This document shows, piece after piece, positions 62,570 through 64,000 of a stretch of DNA of 64,000 nucleotides. The stretch's first letter is position 1. Every line of letters begins with the position of its first letter. The notes under the pieces are model-generated. The model saw only the letters and a program-made list of their open reading frames with translations. It was not told the DNA's origin and did not search any database. The position numbers were made by a program, and so were the translations under genes. The DNA is from Cymodocea nodosa (lineage: Eukaryota; Streptophyta; Magnoliopsida; Alismatales; Cymodoceaceae). The stretch lies in the NCBI GenBank assembly GCA_036874045.1, contig CM072337.1, positions 23,906,001 to 23,970,000 of the forward strand. The letters run 5' to 3'.

Positions 62570-64000
62570 GATGCATGCATGGATGCAGATTAGTTCGGTA
62601 CCAACCGCTAATCTAATTTCTAATGACAGCGCGGATTGATCGATCGTGTTCTGGTGTGAATTTGAGAGGATGACCTCCGTGCAAAATGGTATGGACTTGT
62701 CAAGCTGAGGCCGGATCAGACTTGAGGTTAGCAAACGTATGAAAGCAGGTGAACGAACAAATCTAAGTTCTACACACACTCCGTAGTCAGCACGAAGTAT
62801 TTCACATATATGTGCATTTCTTTTTCGGAAAAATTAACAATAAGGTGTAATTATCAAAATTCGAACTTTTGTTTGTAGATGTTATGAAACTACACGATTC
62901 AGTTTAATTTTTTCACAATGAACAAATTTTACGTTCGTTATTTGGCCTTTTAATCTTAACGATCAACTCACTTATTACGATTCATTACGATATGCTCAAC
63001 TCGGATATTTGAAAATTTCCCTTCGAGATAGAAAGAGATCAACATGAAGGACTAAAATCAGTTGAGTTTTGCGACTAAAACCAGCAGGGATGCGTGTTGT
63101 AACGTCGAACTTTCATTCATCGATCTGATCCAAGATTATAAGTAATAATTACTTGTGACATCTATCTACCCACGGAATTATTTAAGAGAGAAATCCGGTC
63201 GACATTTAATTCAAAATTAATTAATTTTACAGATTTATATCAAGTTTTATCATCTTATTTTCGACATGAATGGAACTATTTCAATTGAATTGATGACGGG
63301 ATACCATGCAGTCGGAAAGAAACAAGATTATGAAGATGAAGATGGGGGCTCCTTCGATTTTTGCAGAAGCAAATATAAGCAATGGATGTATAGGCTTGCC
63401 GACTAGCTGATTACCAACGTAGTCATCATGACCTGCCTCCGTAAAAAAGTAAGGGTTTAGTACGTGTTAGATGCAATTTGCAAAATTATCGTTAAATACG
63501 CACCCAAATGGGTTACTTCTGATGACATATTTATTTACCGAGTGTGAAACGTTAAATAATGATATTGAATTATTGGTACTTCAATATTTATGACGTGATA
63601 ACCGCCGGTGGTTGTGTCGACGTGACACTTCGATTGCGTGACCCGCATTCTCTTGCTGGCATCAACTTTAAAACTCCCTTCTTAACTAATTAATTAATCA
63701 ACAAAGGAAAATCGTATGATGGTGTTCATACTTATTCGTAATCAATTAATTAATGGAAATAACTGTCTTTTTAGCTACAAGTACTACCTTAATTGTTTCT
63801 AAATATGAGTGCTATCATCCATACATTTGAATTATGGTTTTGATTAACTAACAGGAATTATCAAAGGCTAGGATGATGTTATCAAGAGGTGGATCGGTGT
63901 GGTGGAAAGAGACGATGTTAACTAATTATTTATTTTTCTAATATTTTTTCCCCTTTCTTAATTAGGAGCCTTCTCCGGCTTTGTTTAGTTTGTTGTTTTT
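62570..64000. other. Intergenic DNA, right end of window
   Basis: Upstream region of the ZAT gene and beyond. No gene, transposon or RNA gene recognised. Confidence 0.5.

Noticed and set aside
1-64000. tRNA, rRNA, snRNA genes, CRISPR arrays
   Set aside because: No TTCGA-type tRNA B box in a foldable context, no rRNA blocks and no regularly spaced short repeats were seen while reading; CRISPR is not expected in a plant.

Overview
This is nuclear DNA of a flowering plant. Genes are split by GT-AG introns, intergenic DNA is very A+T-rich, and the protein families are plant-specific (H2A.W histone, QALGGH zinc fingers, type I inositol polyphosphate 5-phosphatase, TIC32-type dehydrogenase). GC-rich first exons in the 5-phosphatase, histone and zinc-finger genes hint at a non-grass monocot, but that is only a guess. 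No bacterial, organellar, CRISPR or rRNA/tRNA features were found.

Layout. 0.1-1.2 kb: 3' part of a TIC32-like short-chain dehydrogenase (+). 2.6-8.75 kb: an uncharacterised plant protein gene (-) with a long uORF-bearing leader and a leader intron holding a LINE fragment. 12.9-13.4 kb: histone H2A.W (+). 15.2-17.3 kb: small organelle-type RRM protein (+). 20.2-30.4 kb: a second small RRM protein (-) whose last intron is about 9.6 kb and packed with transposon fossils; its 66-nt terminal exon lies at 20171-20236, far from the rest. 31.2-31.6 kb: histone H2B (-). 37.4-41.8 kb: type I inositol polyphosphate 5-phosphatase (-), ten coding exons, 594 residues by my splicing. 50.1-54.9 kb: a PIF/Harbinger DNA transposon with an uninterrupted 418-residue transposase and a Myb/SANT-like ORF1 that carries one stop. 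55.3-56.9 kb: a decayed LINE. 61.5-62.1 kb: an intronless two-finger C2H2 repressor of the ZAT class (-). The remainder is A+T-rich intergenic DNA, simple repeats and old repeats.

Relations. The two histone genes flank the two RRM genes in a mirror arrangement (H2A> RRM> <RRM <H2B), and the two RRM genes have identical lengths for their first three coding exons (124, 69 and 107 nt). Both histone promoters carry TATA boxes and matches to the mitosis-specific MSA element, and H2B also carries a plant histone type I element. The other genes show no evident functional link.

Coordinates of spliced genes come from reading splice sites by eye and checking reading phase; all complete multi-exon models given here sum to a multiple of three. 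Gene names rest on recognised family motifs, not on database searches.
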